Positions 55,204 to 64,000 of a stretch of DNA of 64,000 nucleotides are shown piece after piece. Source of the DNA: an uncultured Gemmatimonadales bacterium (GTDB taxonomy: Bacteria > Gemmatimonadota > Gemmatimonadetes > JACCXV01 > JAHWKZ01); the NCBI GenBank assembly GCA_947259315.1, contig CAMYLR010000006.1, positions 180,452 through 244,451 of the forward strand, read 5' to 3'. The notes beneath the pieces were generated by a model. That model searched no databases and was not told the DNA's origin. It saw nothing but the letters and a program-made list of their open reading frames with translations. The position numbers were made by a program, and so were the translations under genes. Each line of letters opens with the position of its first letter. The first letter of the stretch is position 1.

Positions 55204-56385
55204 CTACCCCGCCGTCGCGGTCGGGGTCCGTTCAATGCCCGCCCACACGGACACCCGCTGGCGCGCCCAGGCGTCAGCTGCCATCAAGGCCTCGACCGAG
55301 CTCGCGTTCTCTACGTGGTGCTCGCTGAGAACGCGATCGCACAACGAGGCGATCTCTAGAAAACCGATCCGGTTCGCAAGGAATGCGTCGACCGCTACCT
55401 CGTTCGCCGCGTTCAAGACGGCCGGTGCTGTCCCGCCGGCCTCGCCCGCTGCTCGAGCCAGGCCCAGTGCGGGAAACCGCTTCTCATCAGGAGCTTCAAA
55501 TGTGAGTCCGCTCAACCGAGTGATGTCGGCTCGCCTCCCGGAAGGCACGTGATCGGGATACGTGAGCGCAGCTCGTATCGGGGACCGCATGTCGGGCTCA
55601 CTGAGCTCCGCGAAGAGCGCACCGTCCGGCCACTCCACCATCCCGTGCACGATCGACTGCGGGTGCACGACGACGTCGATCTCATCGTACCCGACGCCAA
55701 AAAAGTGATGCGCCTCGATGATCTCGAGACCTTTGTTAGCCAGCGTCGCTGAGTCGACGGTGATCTTGGGTCCCATCGACCAAGTCGGATGAGCAAGCGC
55801 GTCGAGCGCGTCGACTGCAGCGAGTTGTTCAGTCCCCATGCCTCGGAACGGACCCCCGCTCGCGGTGAGCACAATCCGCTGCGGCCGTTCCCCCGGACGA
55901 AGCGAAAGGAGCTGCCAGATCGCACTGTGCTCGCTGTCGACAGGCAACAACTGGTCTGGCTCCGCTGTGGCCATCACCAAGTCCCCGCCGACGACCAGCG
56001 ATTCCTTGTTTGCTAACGCTACTCGCTTACCAGCCTCAAGAGCCGCCAGTGTGGCCGGTAGCCCTGCTGCTCCCACAACGCCATTCAGCACAAAATCGGC
56101 GCAGTCCCAGGTCGCGAGCTCCGCCACTCCTTCGGAACCGGCAAGACACCGGACACCCGGACCGAACGCGGCGGCTTCGACTGCCTCGTTGTACGCCGTC
56201 AAGTCTGCGATCGCCACCGCTTGGGGTTGCACGTCAACGGCAATCGCGGCCAACTCGCGCCACTTCGTTTCGCACGACAGCCCGACGATATCGAACCGGT
56301 CATCGAGTTCAGCGATCACGTCGAGTGTGCTGGCACCGATCGAACCACTGGCGCCGAGAACGACTATCTGAGTTCGCTCGCTCAC
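55204..56385 (-). CDS. dxr: 1-deoxy-D-xylulose 5-phosphate reductoisomerase
   Basis: Second step of the methylerythritol phosphate route to isoprenoids. 393 residues. GSTGSIG-like VLGASGSIGASTLDVI binds NADPH; ANKESLVV, LPVDSEHSAIWQLL and LTASGGPFR form the active site; NKGLEIIEAHHFFG is conserved. The GTG start overlaps the cdsA stop as GTGA. It supplies precursors used by the polyprenyl synthetase and uppS in the window. Confidence 0.96.
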   Translation of the reverse strand: MSERTQIVVLGASGSIGASTLDVIAELDDRFDIVGLSCETKWRELAAIAVDVQPQAVAIADLTAYNEAVEAAAFGPGVRCLAGSEGVAELATWDCADFVLNGVVGAAGLPATLAALEAGKRVALANKESLVVGGDLVMATAEPDQLLPVDSEHSAIWQLLSLRPGERPQRIVLTASGGPFRGMGTEQLAAVDALDALAHPTWSMGPKITVDSATLANKGLEIIEAHHFFGVGYDEIDVVVHPQSIVHGMVEWPDGALFAELSEPDMRSPIRAALTYPDHVPSGRRADITRLSGLTFEAPDEKRFPALGLARAAGEAGGTAPAVLNAANEVAVDAFLANRIGFLEIASLCDRVLSEHHVENASSVEALMAADAWARQRVSVWAGIERTPTATAG

Positions 56386-57275
56386 AGCACCACCCCAACC
56401 AGGTAGTAGTAGAAAAGCGGTACGGTAATCAACACACCATCGAATCGATCAAGCACGCCACCGTGCCCCGGAACCATCTGCGAGGCGTCCTTGACACCTG
56501 CATCGCGCTTGAATGCCGATTCGATCAAGTCGCCGCACGGGGCAGCCACACCAACCAGAGCACCGATCACCAAACCGTGCCCGGGTCCAAGTGGTGGGAA
56601 CCACCGTTCGACCACACCCCCGACGACGACACCCGCGATGATCGTTGCGATCAGTGCGACCACAGCGCCCTCAACCGACTTGCCTGGACTGACCCTGGGT
56701 AGCAGGCGTCTCTTTCCCCACCGAAGCCCGGCAAAGTAGGCAACCGTGTCATTTGTCCACGTCAGCAGCAACGGCACCGCCAGTAGAATCGCTCCCAACC
56801 AGTACGGTGCCCCGGCGATCTCACGGCTGATCTCGCGGACCAAGACCTGGTGACCAAACAACAAGCCGGTGTAGAGCGAACCCAGTAGCGTGAAAGCCAC
56901 CGCCGCAATCGCCTCGTGACCCCGTGGGTCGAGCATCTGCGCCGTGGCCACACCGATCACGCCCGCGGTGAGCACGACGATCAACAACGCGGAGTCTCCT
57001 GGGGCGCGGTAAAAGAAGAGTGGGAATACCATTCCCAGCACGAGCCCAGGGGCGAGTCGGGCCCGATACGGCTTCTCTTCTGCCATACCAAAGAATTCGA
57101 TCCCGCCAGCCACCGTCAACACGATCACGGCGAGCAGGAACAGCTCTCGCCCAACGACCATAGTGAGCACAAACGCAGGCACCAAGACCGCTGCTGTAGC
57201 GAGTCGAAGACCCAGTTTGCGGTCCAATCGACGGCCGGTCGTAGTCGACTCGATCGGTGCACTCGCGGTCCTCAA
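56382..57275 (-). CDS. cdsA: CDP-diacylglycerol synthase
   Basis: Makes CDP-diacylglycerol for phospholipids. 297 residues, about eight membrane segments. The signature SAFKRDAGVKDASQMVPGHGG followed by VLDRFDG is complete. The TTG start overlaps the uppS stop as TTGA. Confidence 0.95.
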   Translation of the reverse strand: MRTASAPIESTTTGRRLDRKLGLRLATAAVLVPAFVLTMVVGRELFLLAVIVLTVAGGIEFFGMAEEKPYRARLAPGLVLGMVFPLFFYRAPGDSALLIVVLTAGVIGVATAQMLDPRGHEAIAAVAFTLLGSLYTGLLFGHQVLVREISREIAGAPYWLGAILLAVPLLLTWTNDTVAYFAGLRWGKRRLLPRVSPGKSVEGAVVALIATIIAGVVVGGVVERWFPPLGPGHGLVIGALVGVAAPCGDLIESAFKRDAGVKDASQMVPGHGGVLDRFDGVLITVPLFYYYLVGVVL

Positions 57276-57997
57276 GTGAGGACCGTGCCAAACCGCCGTT
57301 CACGATTCTGGAACGCAATGATCGCATCCACGAACGCCTGGCGATCGAAGTCTGGCCACAGAACGTCCGTCACGTACAGTTCTGTGTAGGCGAGTTGCCA
57401 CAACAAGAAATTCGATATCCGAAGTTCGCCGCTAGTACGAATCAGCAAATCGGGATCCGGAAGATCCGGCTTGTAAAGGAGCGACTTGAACAACGTTTCG
57501 TCGACATCGTCCGGATCGAGATCTCCATCCGCCACCCGCTTTGCTATCTGTCGCGCCACCTCGACGATCTCCGCTCGCCCGCCGTAGGACAAGGCTAGAG
57601 TGACAATCAACTGATCGTTGTCAGCGGTTTGGGCGATCAGATTATCGAGTTCGGCCCGGGATGACGGGGACAATCGATCGAGTTCCCCTATGGCACAAAC
57701 CCTGATGCCCTTTTCGATCAGCTTCTTGCTCTCGGAACGGATGTAACGCTGAAGGAGCTTCATGAGCGCGTCGACCTCAGCCCGCGGACGCTTCCAATTC
57801 TCCTGTGAGAACGCATACAACGTCAGGTAGGGTATTTGAAGATCGGCTGCGGTCTCGATCACTTCGCGTACCGCTTTCATGCCCGCCTCGTGTCCAAAGA
57901 GACGTGGCTTGTGACGGCGTTCGGCCCAACGACCGTTGCCATCCATGATGATCGCCACGTGGCGCGGCAGATCCTCTTGCGCCAACAGGTGGCTCAC
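57272..57997 (-). CDS. uppS: Undecaprenyl diphosphate synthase
   Basis: Makes the C55 carrier lipid for cell wall synthesis. 241 residues. HVAIIMDGNGRWAERR is the catalytic Asp motif; the hydrophobic TLYAFSQENWKRP and the C-terminal DLLIRTSGELRISNFLLWQ are typical. GTG start overlaps the frr stop as GTGA. Confidence 0.96.
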   Translation of the reverse strand: MSHLLAQEDLPRHVAIIMDGNGRWAERRHKPRLFGHEAGMKAVREVIETAADLQIPYLTLYAFSQENWKRPRAEVDALMKLLQRYIRSESKKLIEKGIRVCAIGELDRLSPSSRAELDNLIAQTADNDQLIVTLALSYGGRAEIVEVARQIAKRVADGDLDPDDVDETLFKSLLYKPDLPDPDLLIRTSGELRISNFLLWQLAYTELYVTDVLWPDFDRQAFVDAIIAFQNRERRFGTVLT

Positions 57998-58551
57998 ACT
58001 TCCATGACCTCCTTTTCCTTTCGTTCCAGCATCTCGTCGATAGTCTTGATATGCTGATCGGTGAGGTCCTGCACCTGCTTGAGTTGACGGTGCATCTCAT
58101 CCTCGCTCATATCCCCCGCTTTTTGTGACACATGAATCTTCTTGTTGGCGTCGTGACGTATGTTACGCACGGCGACACGACCCTCCTCGGCGATCTTATG
58201 CGTCACCCGGACCAAGTCCTTGCGTCGTTCTTCCGTGAGCGGCGGTATCGGCAGTCGAATCACTTTGCCATCATTGGCTGGTGTCAGACCCAGATCGCTT
58301 GCGAGCAAGGCCTTTTCGATCGCCGGCATCTGTGTCGGGTCAAAAGGCGAGATCACCAGTAAGCGCGGTTCGGGAGCCGTTACGGACGCCAACTGATTCA
58401 GCGGCATCTGCTGTCCGTAGGCATCCACTTTAACGAGGTCCAGCAAACTCGGCGCCGCTTTACCAGTGCGCACCATTGCCAACTCGTTTCGGATCGCCTG
58501 CACGGATTTGTCCATGTGGGTGCTGACGTCTTTGATCTCCGTTTTGTCCAT
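57994..58551 (-). CDS. frr: Ribosome recycling factor
   Basis: Splits post-termination ribosomes with EF-G. 185 residues. LVKVDAYGQQMPLNQLASVTAPEPR and IRLPIPPLTEERRKDLVR are conserved, with the usual coiled three-helix bundle. It follows pyrH by two bases and overlaps uppS. Confidence 0.96.
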   Translation of the reverse strand: MDKTEIKDVSTHMDKSVQAIRNELAMVRTGKAAPSLLDLVKVDAYGQQMPLNQLASVTAPEPRLLVISPFDPTQMPAIEKALLASDLGLTPANDGKVIRLPIPPLTEERRKDLVRVTHKIAEEGRVAVRNIRHDANKKIHVSQKAGDMSEDEMHRQLKQVQDLTDQHIKTIDEMLERKEKEVMEV

Positions 58552-58553
58552 AA

Positions 58554-59273
58554 CTATCCCTCGACGATCGAACCAACGCGTTCGCCCGCCAGGATACCCT
58601 GTACGGCGCCGGCGCGATGGATGTTAAACACTAGGATTGGCAAGTTGTTCTCCCTGGCCATTGTGACCGCGGTGCTGTCCATGACACGCAAGTCTTGTTC
58701 GAGAACGTCGCGGTACGAAATCTGCTCGATAAACTCAGCGTCTGACTCTTCCCGTGGGTCAGCCGTATAGATGCCATCGACCTTGGTGGCTTTGAGAATC
58801 GCCTCGGCCCCGATCTCGATGGCCCGCAGAACTGCCGTTGTATCCGTGCTGAAGTAGGGGTTACCGGTCCCACCGGCCAACAGGATCACCCGGCCGCGTT
58901 CCAGGTGTCGCATGGCGCGGCGGCGGATGTACGGCTCGGCCACTTGGTCCATTCGGATCGCCGTCAACAGTCGAGTCTCCAACCCTCTGCGCTCTAGCTG
59001 ATCTTGAAGCGCCATAGCGTTGATTACCGTTGACAGCATTCCCATGTAATCGGCAGCAACGCGGTCGGTGCCCTGCTCGCTTGCGGTCGCTCCGCGGAGG
59101 ATGTTTCCGCCGCCAACCACCAACCCTAGCTCAACGCCTGTCCCGCAGATCGCCAGAATCTCATCGCTCAACGCCTCGAGGACAGGCGGGTTGATCCCAA
59201 ACCCGCGCTCGCCGGCTAACACCTCGCCTGAGAGTTTTAGAACGATCCGTCGATAGCGTAGAGGTGGGCTCAC
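58554..59273 (-). CDS. pyrH: Uridylate kinase
   Basis: Phosphorylates UMP to UDP. 239 residues. LKLSGEVLAGERGFGI, VVGGGNILRGA, GTGNPYFSTDTTAVLRAIEIGAE and KATKVDGIYTADPRE are present. It stands between tsf and frr as in many bacteria. Confidence 0.96.
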   Translation of the reverse strand: MSPPLRYRRIVLKLSGEVLAGERGFGINPPVLEALSDEILAICGTGVELGLVVGGGNILRGATASEQGTDRVAADYMGMLSTVINAMALQDQLERRGLETRLLTAIRMDQVAEPYIRRRAMRHLERGRVILLAGGTGNPYFSTDTTAVLRAIEIGAEAILKATKVDGIYTADPREESDAEFIEQISYRDVLEQDLRVMDSTAVTMARENNLPILVFNIHRAGAVQGILAGERVGSIVEG

Positions 59274-59285
59274 CGTAACGTGCGC

Positions 59286-59882
59286 CTAGACGCCGATCTC
59301 GTAACGTGTGAACCGTCGCACAACGATGTTCTCTCCGAGTCGCTGAATCGCTTCCGTGATGACATCCGACACCTTCTGATCCGGGTCCTTGACGAAAGCC
59401 TGTTCGAGCAAGCAGATCTCGGCATACCACTTCTCAAGCCGGCCAGTCGCGATTTTCTCAACGATATCGGCCGGCTTACCCGATTCCTCCGCCTGTTGAC
59501 GGTAAATCGCCGCCTCACGCTCGACCACTTCAGGATCGAGCCCTTCGCGGTCCACAGCCAGCGGCCTCGCAGCCGCAACTTGCATCGCCAACGACCGCAC
59601 CAGCGCCTGAAAGTCATCGGTCTTGGCCACAAAATCGGTTTCGCAATTCACCTCGATCAGCACACCGATCTTGCCACCCAGGTGGACATACGACCCGACC
59701 AACCCTTCATCGGCCGTTCGCGCCGCCTTGGTGGCCGCCTTCGCCTGCCCACGAGTCCGCAATAAATCGATCGCCCGCTCCAAGTCGCCCCCGGCTTCTT
59801 GGAGCGCCTTCTTGCAATCCATCATCCCGACCCCGGTTCGATGCCGGAGTTCCTGAACCTGCGACGCGGTAACAGTTGCCAT
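59286..59882 (-). CDS. tsf: Translation elongation factor Ts (short form)
   Basis: Nucleotide exchange factor for EF-Tu. VQELRHRTGVGMMDCKKALQEAGGDLERAIDLLR is the N-terminal domain; IEVNCETDFVAKT is the core. About 198 residues, which is the short type lacking a full coiled-coil dimer arm. The ATG at 59882 is chosen because an AGAGGTG site stands just ahead. Confidence 0.95.
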   Translation of the reverse strand: MATVTASQVQELRHRTGVGMMDCKKALQEAGGDLERAIDLLRTRGQAKAATKAARTADEGLVGSYVHLGGKIGVLIEVNCETDFVAKTDDFQALVRSLAMQVAAARPLAVDREGLDPEVVEREAAIYRQQAEESGKPADIVEKIATGRLEKWYAEICLLEQAFVKDPDQKVSDVITEAIQRLGENIVVRRFTRYEIGV

Positions 59883-59900
59883 AATCACCTCTTCGTATGT

Positions 59901-60734
59901 TTATTCACTCGCCGACGGGATGTTCTCGCCCTCGACTGGTAGTCGCGCCCGCGGGCGCGCTGGATGCTTGATCGGTGGTGGCGTCGCAGGCTCCTCCTTT
60001 TTCTCCGGTGGAGCCTCCGCCTGCTGCTCGACCTCCTCCTCCTTGACCAGTCGCTGTTGAGCATCGATGATCGCGTCAGCAATCTGTCCGGTGATGAGTC
60101 GAACCGATTTGATCGCGTCGTCATTCCCAGCGATTGGGATCGTAACCTGATCCGGATCGGCGTTCGTATCGACGATTGCCATCAGCGGCAGACCGAGCTT
60201 ATTGGCTTCGTTCACCGCGATACGCTCCTTCTTCGCATCGACGACGAACACCGCTCCCGGCAGCTCTTCCATATCCGCGATCCCGCCCAAGTTACGGTAC
60301 AGCTTATCGTATTCGCGCTCGATTGAAATGACTTCCTTCTTCGGCAAGAGATCGAACGTACCGTCCTCCCGCTGCCGCTCGATGTCCTTTAACCGTTTCA
60401 GGTTCTTCTTAATCGTCCGGAAGTTCGTCAGGGTTCCTCCAAGCCAACGGTTGGTCACATAGAATTGCCCGCTTCGCTCAGCTTCTTCCCGTACGATGTG
60501 TTTCAACTGACGCTTGGTACAGACAAACAAGATCTTCTTACCCTGTCCAACCAGTTCCGTCGAAAGCTCTTTGGCACGATTGAGCTGCCGCAGGGTCTTG
60601 TTGAGATCAATGATGTAGATGCCATTTCGTTCGGCGAAGATGAATTTTCTCATCTTGGGGTTCCAACGACGCGTCTGGTGGCCGAAGTGAACCCCCGCCT
60701 CGAGTAGCACACGCAACTCTGTGGGGACCGCCAT
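59901..60734 (-). CDS. rpsB: 30S ribosomal protein S2
   Basis: 277 residues. VHFGHQTRRWNPKMRKFIFAERNGIYIIDL and FVTNRWLGGTLTNF-like YVTNRWLGGTLTNF are conserved; the C-terminal 60 residues are Glu/Lys/Pro-rich and probably disordered. GGAGG lies upstream of the ATG. It begins the rpsB-tsf-pyrH-frr series. Confidence 0.97.
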   Translation of the reverse strand: MAVPTELRVLLEAGVHFGHQTRRWNPKMRKFIFAERNGIYIIDLNKTLRQLNRAKELSTELVGQGKKILFVCTKRQLKHIVREEAERSGQFYVTNRWLGGTLTNFRTIKKNLKRLKDIERQREDGTFDLLPKKEVISIEREYDKLYRNLGGIADMEELPGAVFVVDAKKERIAVNEANKLGLPLMAIVDTNADPDQVTIPIAGNDDAIKSVRLITGQIADAIIDAQQRLVKEEEVEQQAEAPPEKKEEPATPPPIKHPARPRARLPVEGENIPSASE

Positions 60735-60911
60735 GGGTGGGTATGCCTCCTGTTCGGGTTATCCCTCCACCGGGTTCATCAGAGTCCGCCTATCCGGCTG
60801 CCGCCGAACACCCCGCGGACCCCTCGTCCGGTGTGTGGTTTTTGTACGCCATTCCTCAAACCGTGCAGACGCGTTCCTGTTACGGCGAGAAAACCCGCCG
60901 CTCCCGCGCAA
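60735..60911. other. 177-base leader region between rpsI and rpsB
   Basis: Both genes read leftward. A 7-base-pair hairpin with a TTTT loop (60883-60900) follows rpsI but has no T-tract on the minus strand, so it is not a typical terminator. Several smaller GC stems lie closer to rpsB and could be an autoregulatory leader, but none is recognised. No clear promoter was seen. Confidence 0.35.
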
Positions 60912-61301
60912 CTACCGCTTTGAGAACTGGAACCGTTTCCGCGCCTTCGGGCGGCCGTACTTCTTCCGCTCCACCATGCGCGGATCTCGCGTCAACAATC
61001 CCGCCGCTTTCAGCGGACCTCTCAGTTCTTCATCTGAGACTACGAGCGCGCGAGCAAGACCCAACTGGATCGCCTCGGCCTGACCCGTCGGCCCACCACC
61101 GCGAACGTTGACCACGATATCGAAACTGTCCTCTGCCTTACCGACCTCGAGCGGCTGGCGGCAGCGTTGTGCGTGCAGTGGCCGCGGGAAGTACGTATCG
61201 AGAGTTCGCCCGTTGATTTGCCACCCGCCCTTACCGGGTCGCAGATAAACGCGCGCCACGGCTGTCTTCCTTCGACCTACACCAACTGATTGCTTCACCA
61301 T
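60912..61301 (-). CDS. rpsI: 30S ribosomal protein S9
   Basis: 129 residues. [17 protein letters not shown] is the N-terminal signature and [14 protein letters not shown] the P-site-contacting tail. It follows rplM by three bases in the usual rplM-rpsI order. Confidence 0.97.
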   Translation of the reverse strand: MVKQSVGVGRRKTAVARVYLRPGKGGWQINGRTLDTYFPRPLHAQRCRQPLEVGKAEDSFDIVVNVRGGGPTGQAEAIQLGLARALVVSDEELRGPLKAAGLLTRDPRMVERKKYGRPKARKRFQFSKR

Positions 61302-61304
61302 CTG

Positions 61305-61769
61305 TTATCCGCCTGTGATCTGCGTCTGTGGCGGCCACTTATCGAGGTCAATAGCCACCGGTTGCTGAGCTGCATGTTGATGGCCCGAACCGGCGTACAC
61401 GCGCAGCTTCTTATACATCGCCCGCCCAAGTTTGCCCTTTGGCAACATCCCCCGGACAGCGTCCTCGATCACACGTTCCGGGTGCCTTCTCAGGACCCGC
61501 CTGATCGGTTCTTCCTTGAGCCCTCCCGGGTATCCGGAATGGTGATAATACATCTTCTGGTCCATCTTTCGACCGGTCAGCGCGACCTTCTCGGCGTTGA
61601 TGACCACGACGTGGTCACCGGTGTCGAGGTGTGGCGTGTATATCGGCTTGTGCTTGCCGCGGAGGATCTGCGCCACCCGGCTCGCGAGCCGGCCGAGCGT
61701 CTGATCCTCGGCGTCTACCAAGTACCATCGCCTGGTAATCTGATCAGGTGTTACGACGTGTGTGCTCAT
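61305..61769 (-). CDS. rplM: 50S ribosomal protein L13
   Basis: About 154 residues from ATG 61769. [40 protein letters not shown] and [11 protein letters not shown] are conserved, with [19 protein letters not shown] later. GGAGA precedes the ATG; a longer frame to 61817 has no family support. A C5/G5 stem (61781-61785 with 61800-61804) next to the ribosome site could be part of a leader. Confidence 0.96.
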   Translation of the reverse strand: MSTHVVTPDQITRRWYLVDAEDQTLGRLASRVAQILRGKHKPIYTPHLDTGDHVVVINAEKVALTGRKMDQKMYYHHSGYPGGLKEEPIRRVLRRHPERVIEDAVRGMLPKGKLGRAMYKKLRVYAGSGHQHAAQQPVAIDLDKWPPQTQITGG

Positions 61770-61833
61770 GGCTTCTCCAACCCCCGCTGGAGATCCGTTG
61801 GGGGAGCGCGAATGCATATGAATACAGCTTATT

Positions 61834-61862
61834 AACTTACAGAACTCCTACTATTCAGTCAA
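61834..61862 (-). promoter_or_regulatory. Possible promoter of rplM-rpsI
   Basis: TTGACT (61857-61862) and TAAGTT (61834-61839) on the minus strand with a 17-base spacer, overlapping the mtnA stop. The -35 is good and the -10 is weak. The stretch is AT-rich compared with its surroundings. Confidence 0.4.
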
Positions 61863-62896
61863 GATCGGAGCGCGTTCAGTGACGTCTCGTAAGGCGGCTC
61901 CAGAAACCCTGCATCGGTGAAGAAGCCGGCCACGTACCTGGCAGGCGTCACATCGAACGCCGGGCTGTAGACCTTGACCCCGGCGGGTGCCGTCGTGGGA
62001 CCAAACCCGTGCGTCACCTCCTCGGAGGCCCGCTCTTCGATCGGAATCCCCGCGCCCGTAGGGGTATCGAAGTCAAACGTCGTTCTCGGCGCCGCCACGT
62101 AGAAAGGAATCCCATGCTCCTTCGCCAGGATCGCCACGCCGTAGGTGCCGATCTTGTTGGCCGTGTCACCGTTCGCGGCGATCCGATCGGCGCCAACGAT
62201 CACCATATCGACATCACCCTTAGCCATCGTCGCCGCCGTCATATCATCGCAGATCAGCGTCACGTCGACTCCGCTCTCCATCAACTCCCAGGTCGTAAGC
62301 CGACTGCCCTGCAGAAGCGGGCGTGTCTCATCGGCGAATACCCGGACGTTCTTCCCTTGCTCGTGCGCGACGTAGGCACACGCCAGCGCAGTACCGTATC
62401 CCGAGGTCGCGAGACCACCAGCGTTGCAGTGCGTCAGAATGCCCGCGTTCTCGAGGATCACCTGCTGCGCAGACTCACCGATCTTGCGACACATCTCGCG
62501 ATCCTCATCCAGAATCTCGAGCGCCTCTTGCTCGAGTCGCTCCCACAAGGCTTGCGTCGCCATTTCGCGGTGCTGATCGGCCACTTGACGCATCCGGTCG
62601 ATCGCCCACTTCAGATTGACCGCCGTGGGACGCGCGACCTCCAAAGCGCCGGCGTACTCGTCAAATCGTTCGCGAAACGTGTTTGGAGGATCATCCCGAT
62701 GTGGTGTCAACGCGGCGACTAACCCTAACGCCCCGGCGATCCCGAGCGCCGGCGCACCTCGGATTCTCAAGCTCTGTATCGCCTCGACCATCTCGGGAAC
62801 GGTCCGGATCTCGATCTCGACCTTCGCCCCGGGCAAGAGGGTTTGGTCGATCATCCGGACGTGGCTTCCCTCCCAGGCGATTGTCTCCACCGGCAT
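61859..62896 (-). CDS. mtnA: S-methyl-5-thioribose-1-phosphate isomerase
   Basis: Methionine salvage enzyme converting the aldose phosphate to the ketose. 345 residues. IRGAPALGIAGALGL, HCNAGGLATSGYGTAL, FADETRPLLQGSRLTTWEL and VGADRIAANGDTANKIGTYG are diagnostic; the Cys in HCNAGG and Asp in VGADRI are catalytic. AGGAAG precedes the ATG. Distinct from the eIF2B-type paralogs by these motifs. Confidence 0.94.
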   Translation of the reverse strand: MPVETIAWEGSHVRMIDQTLLPGAKVEIEIRTVPEMVEAIQSLRIRGAPALGIAGALGLVAALTPHRDDPPNTFRERFDEYAGALEVARPTAVNLKWAIDRMRQVADQHREMATQALWERLEQEALEILDEDREMCRKIGESAQQVILENAGILTHCNAGGLATSGYGTALACAYVAHEQGKNVRVFADETRPLLQGSRLTTWELMESGVDVTLICDDMTAATMAKGDVDMVIVGADRIAANGDTANKIGTYGVAILAKEHGIPFYVAAPRTTFDFDTPTGAGIPIEERASEEVTHGFGPTTAPAGVKVYSPAFDVTPARYVAGFFTDAGFLEPPYETSLNALRS

Positions 62897-62923
62897 GATT
62901 CGCTTCCTGGATTGAAGAAAAGA

Positions 62924-63583
62924 TCAGCGTGAGCGGGTGGGCGCGCCTACTGGGCGCAACAACCCGGGCGCTCGGTACTCCCAGCCGGCCTCCTCGAGGA
63001 GGTCCAAAAACCGGGCCACCGGTAGCCCCATCACATTAAAGTAGCAACCGTTTACTCGCCTCACCAGCGCAGCTCCGAACCCCTGGATCCCGTAAGCGCC
63101 GGCCTTGTCCAATGGCTCACCGGTGGCGACATAGTCCGCGATTTCCGCGTCGTCGAGGTCCCGAAACTCAACCTGGGTGATTTCTACACCGCTTACGGAT
63201 TCGCCTGATGGCACCACCACCGCGACGCCCGTGCATACTGCATGATCCCGGCATGCTAGACGAGCCAGCATGGCTCGCGCATCGTCTGCATCCACCGGCT
63301 TCTCGAGCACGACACCTTCGAGAATAACGACCGTGTCCGCGGCGATGACCAGCGCGTCCGGCCGGGTCGCTGCAACCTGGTCACGCTTGGCGCATGCGGT
63401 GTGCTCGGCAAACGCCACCGGGTCTTGACCGAGCCGCCACGGCCGCTCGACCCCCGGCGCCGCTGCCACGACCTCGAACTGGAAGCCGAGCGTGTTCAGG
63501 ATTTGCTTGCGCCGCGGACTGGACGAAGCCAAGACCAATGGGGGCACGGCGAATCGGTTCTTTTCCGTCAACGCTCCAGCCAC
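62924..63583 (-). CDS. maf: Maf-type nucleoside triphosphate pyrophosphatase
   Basis: Hydrolyses non-canonical or dTTP/UTP nucleotides. 219 residues. LVLASSSPRRKQILNTLGF is the N-terminal motif; IAADTVVILEGVVLEKP and the C-terminal GYYNVMGLP-like GCYFNVMGLPVARFL are conserved. The GTG start overlaps the dtd stop region by 16 bases. Confidence 0.94.
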   Translation of the reverse strand: MAGALTEKNRFAVPPLVLASSSPRRKQILNTLGFQFEVVAAAPGVERPWRLGQDPVAFAEHTACAKRDQVAATRPDALVIAADTVVILEGVVLEKPVDADDARAMLARLACRDHAVCTGVAVVVPSGESVSGVEITQVEFRDLDDAEIADYVATGEPLDKAGAYGIQGFGAALVRRVNGCYFNVMGLPVARFLDLLEEAGWEYRAPGLLRPVGAPTRSR

Positions 63584-64000
63584 AGTGTCACGGGTCCATC
63601 ATTGATCAGCCGGACTCGCATTCGGGCACCAAACTGACCGGTCGCAACGCACCCAGGAAGCTCCTCCTCGCAACGGTCGCAGAAACGCTGGTACAGCGCT
63701 TGAGCCTCGCTGTAGGACGCAGCGCCTGTGAAGTCCGGGCGACGCCCCTTCCGGGTGTCGGCGTACAACGTGAACTGACTGACAACGAGTAAGCCGTCTG
63801 TGGTCTCTCGAAGTGACCGGTCCATCTCGCCGCCATCACCGGGGAATACGCGGAGATTGGCGATCTTGGCCGCCATCCAATCGACGGCGGCGAGCGTTTC
63901 AGCTGGCGCAAAACCGACCAGTGCGACCAGTCCTGGACCGATCCGACCGGATTCGTGGACGTCACCGACCTCGTCGATGACCTCAACCGATGCTTCCGAC
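63568..64000 (-). CDS. dtd: D-aminoacyl-tRNA deacylase, N-terminus beyond the window
   Basis: Removes D-amino acids from tRNA. The frame runs off the right edge, with about 143 codons visible. GPGLVALVGFAPAET, MAAKIANLRVFPGDGGEMDRSL, LVVSQFTLYADTRKGRRPDFTGAA (SQFTLYAD active-site region) and the C-terminal MRVRLINDGPVTLWLE (NDGPVT) are diagnostic. Only the first few residues should be missing. Confidence 0.95.
   Translation of the reverse strand, partial: SEASVEVIDEVGDVHESGRIGPGLVALVGFAPAETLAAVDWMAAKIANLRVFPGDGGEMDRSLRETTDGLLVVSQFTLYADTRKGRRPDFTGAASYSEAQALYQRFCDRCEEELPGCVATGQFGARMRVRLINDGPVTLWLER

Noticed and set aside
60883-60900. Hairpin after rpsI as an intrinsic terminator
   Set aside because: No T-tract follows on the coding strand, so it is not called a terminator.
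1-64000. tRNA genes, CRISPR arrays, insertion sequences or prophage
   Set aside because: No tRNA T-arm patterns, no regularly spaced repeats, no transposase or integrase motifs were seen by eye.

Overview
The window is a dense, GC-rich stretch of bacterial chromosome. About 60 genes are recognisable, almost all on the minus strand; only nfuA, ppiD, mazG and a beta-propeller gene are on the plus strand. The cell is a diderm: there are BamD, RseP, SecDF, lipoproteins, outer-membrane barrels and an Omp85-like barrel fusion. A DUF4254 protein, a DUF1844 protein, a PorV/FadL-like barrel and an MA-peptidase/propeller/barrel fusion point to the FCB group. Gemmatimonadota is the best guess, but this is inference and no rRNA is present to test it. 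No tRNA, rRNA, insertion sequence, prophage or CRISPR array was seen, so most of the window is core genome.

Layout from left to right. 1-12 kb: a (p)ppGpp synthetase/hydrolase cut by the window edge, a small conserved unknown, radC, rho, secA, then nadD-bamD-TPR lipoprotein-DUF4254-udk-UDP-glucose dehydrogenase. 12-17.6 kb: nfuA converges on a pair of radical SAM genes. One resembles archaeal tetraether synthase (Tes), and its promoter carries a DtxR/IdeR-like iron box. A second nucleotide-sugar dehydrogenase lies upstream of the pair. 17.7-27 kb: ftsK, accC-accB-efp-pepP, ppiD, tatA, DUF4321 and a polyprenyl synthetase. 27-37 kb: a tightly overlapping series fhs-ridA-selD-hutU-hutI-TPR-metH/metF-PHP-polyprenyl synthetase that joins histidine breakdown, one-carbon metabolism and selenium. 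Its selD is a selenoprotein gene read through an in-frame TGA. A decayed phosphate-transporter tail lies just upstream of fhs.

37-48 kb: tatD-secF-secD, then alr-DUF1844-cdd-eutN-lipoprotein-barrel, including a lone bacterial-microcompartment vertex protein, then mazG, asnS and a BamB-like propeller. 48.7-62 kb: a long run transcribed right to left, rplM-rpsI-rpsB-tsf-pyrH-frr-uppS-cdsA-dxr-rseP, followed by asparaginase, a CMD-family protein, a thioesterase and the barrel fusion. Most junctions there are 4-base NTGA overlaps. 62-64 kb: mtnA, maf and dtd, the last cut by the window edge.

The most interesting items are the selenocysteine-containing SelD, the iron-box-controlled Tes-like radical SAM gene and its radical SAM neighbour, the three-part MA-peptidase/propeller/barrel protein, the orphan EutN, and the phosphate-transporter relic. 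All calls rest on reading the sequence; no database search was run.
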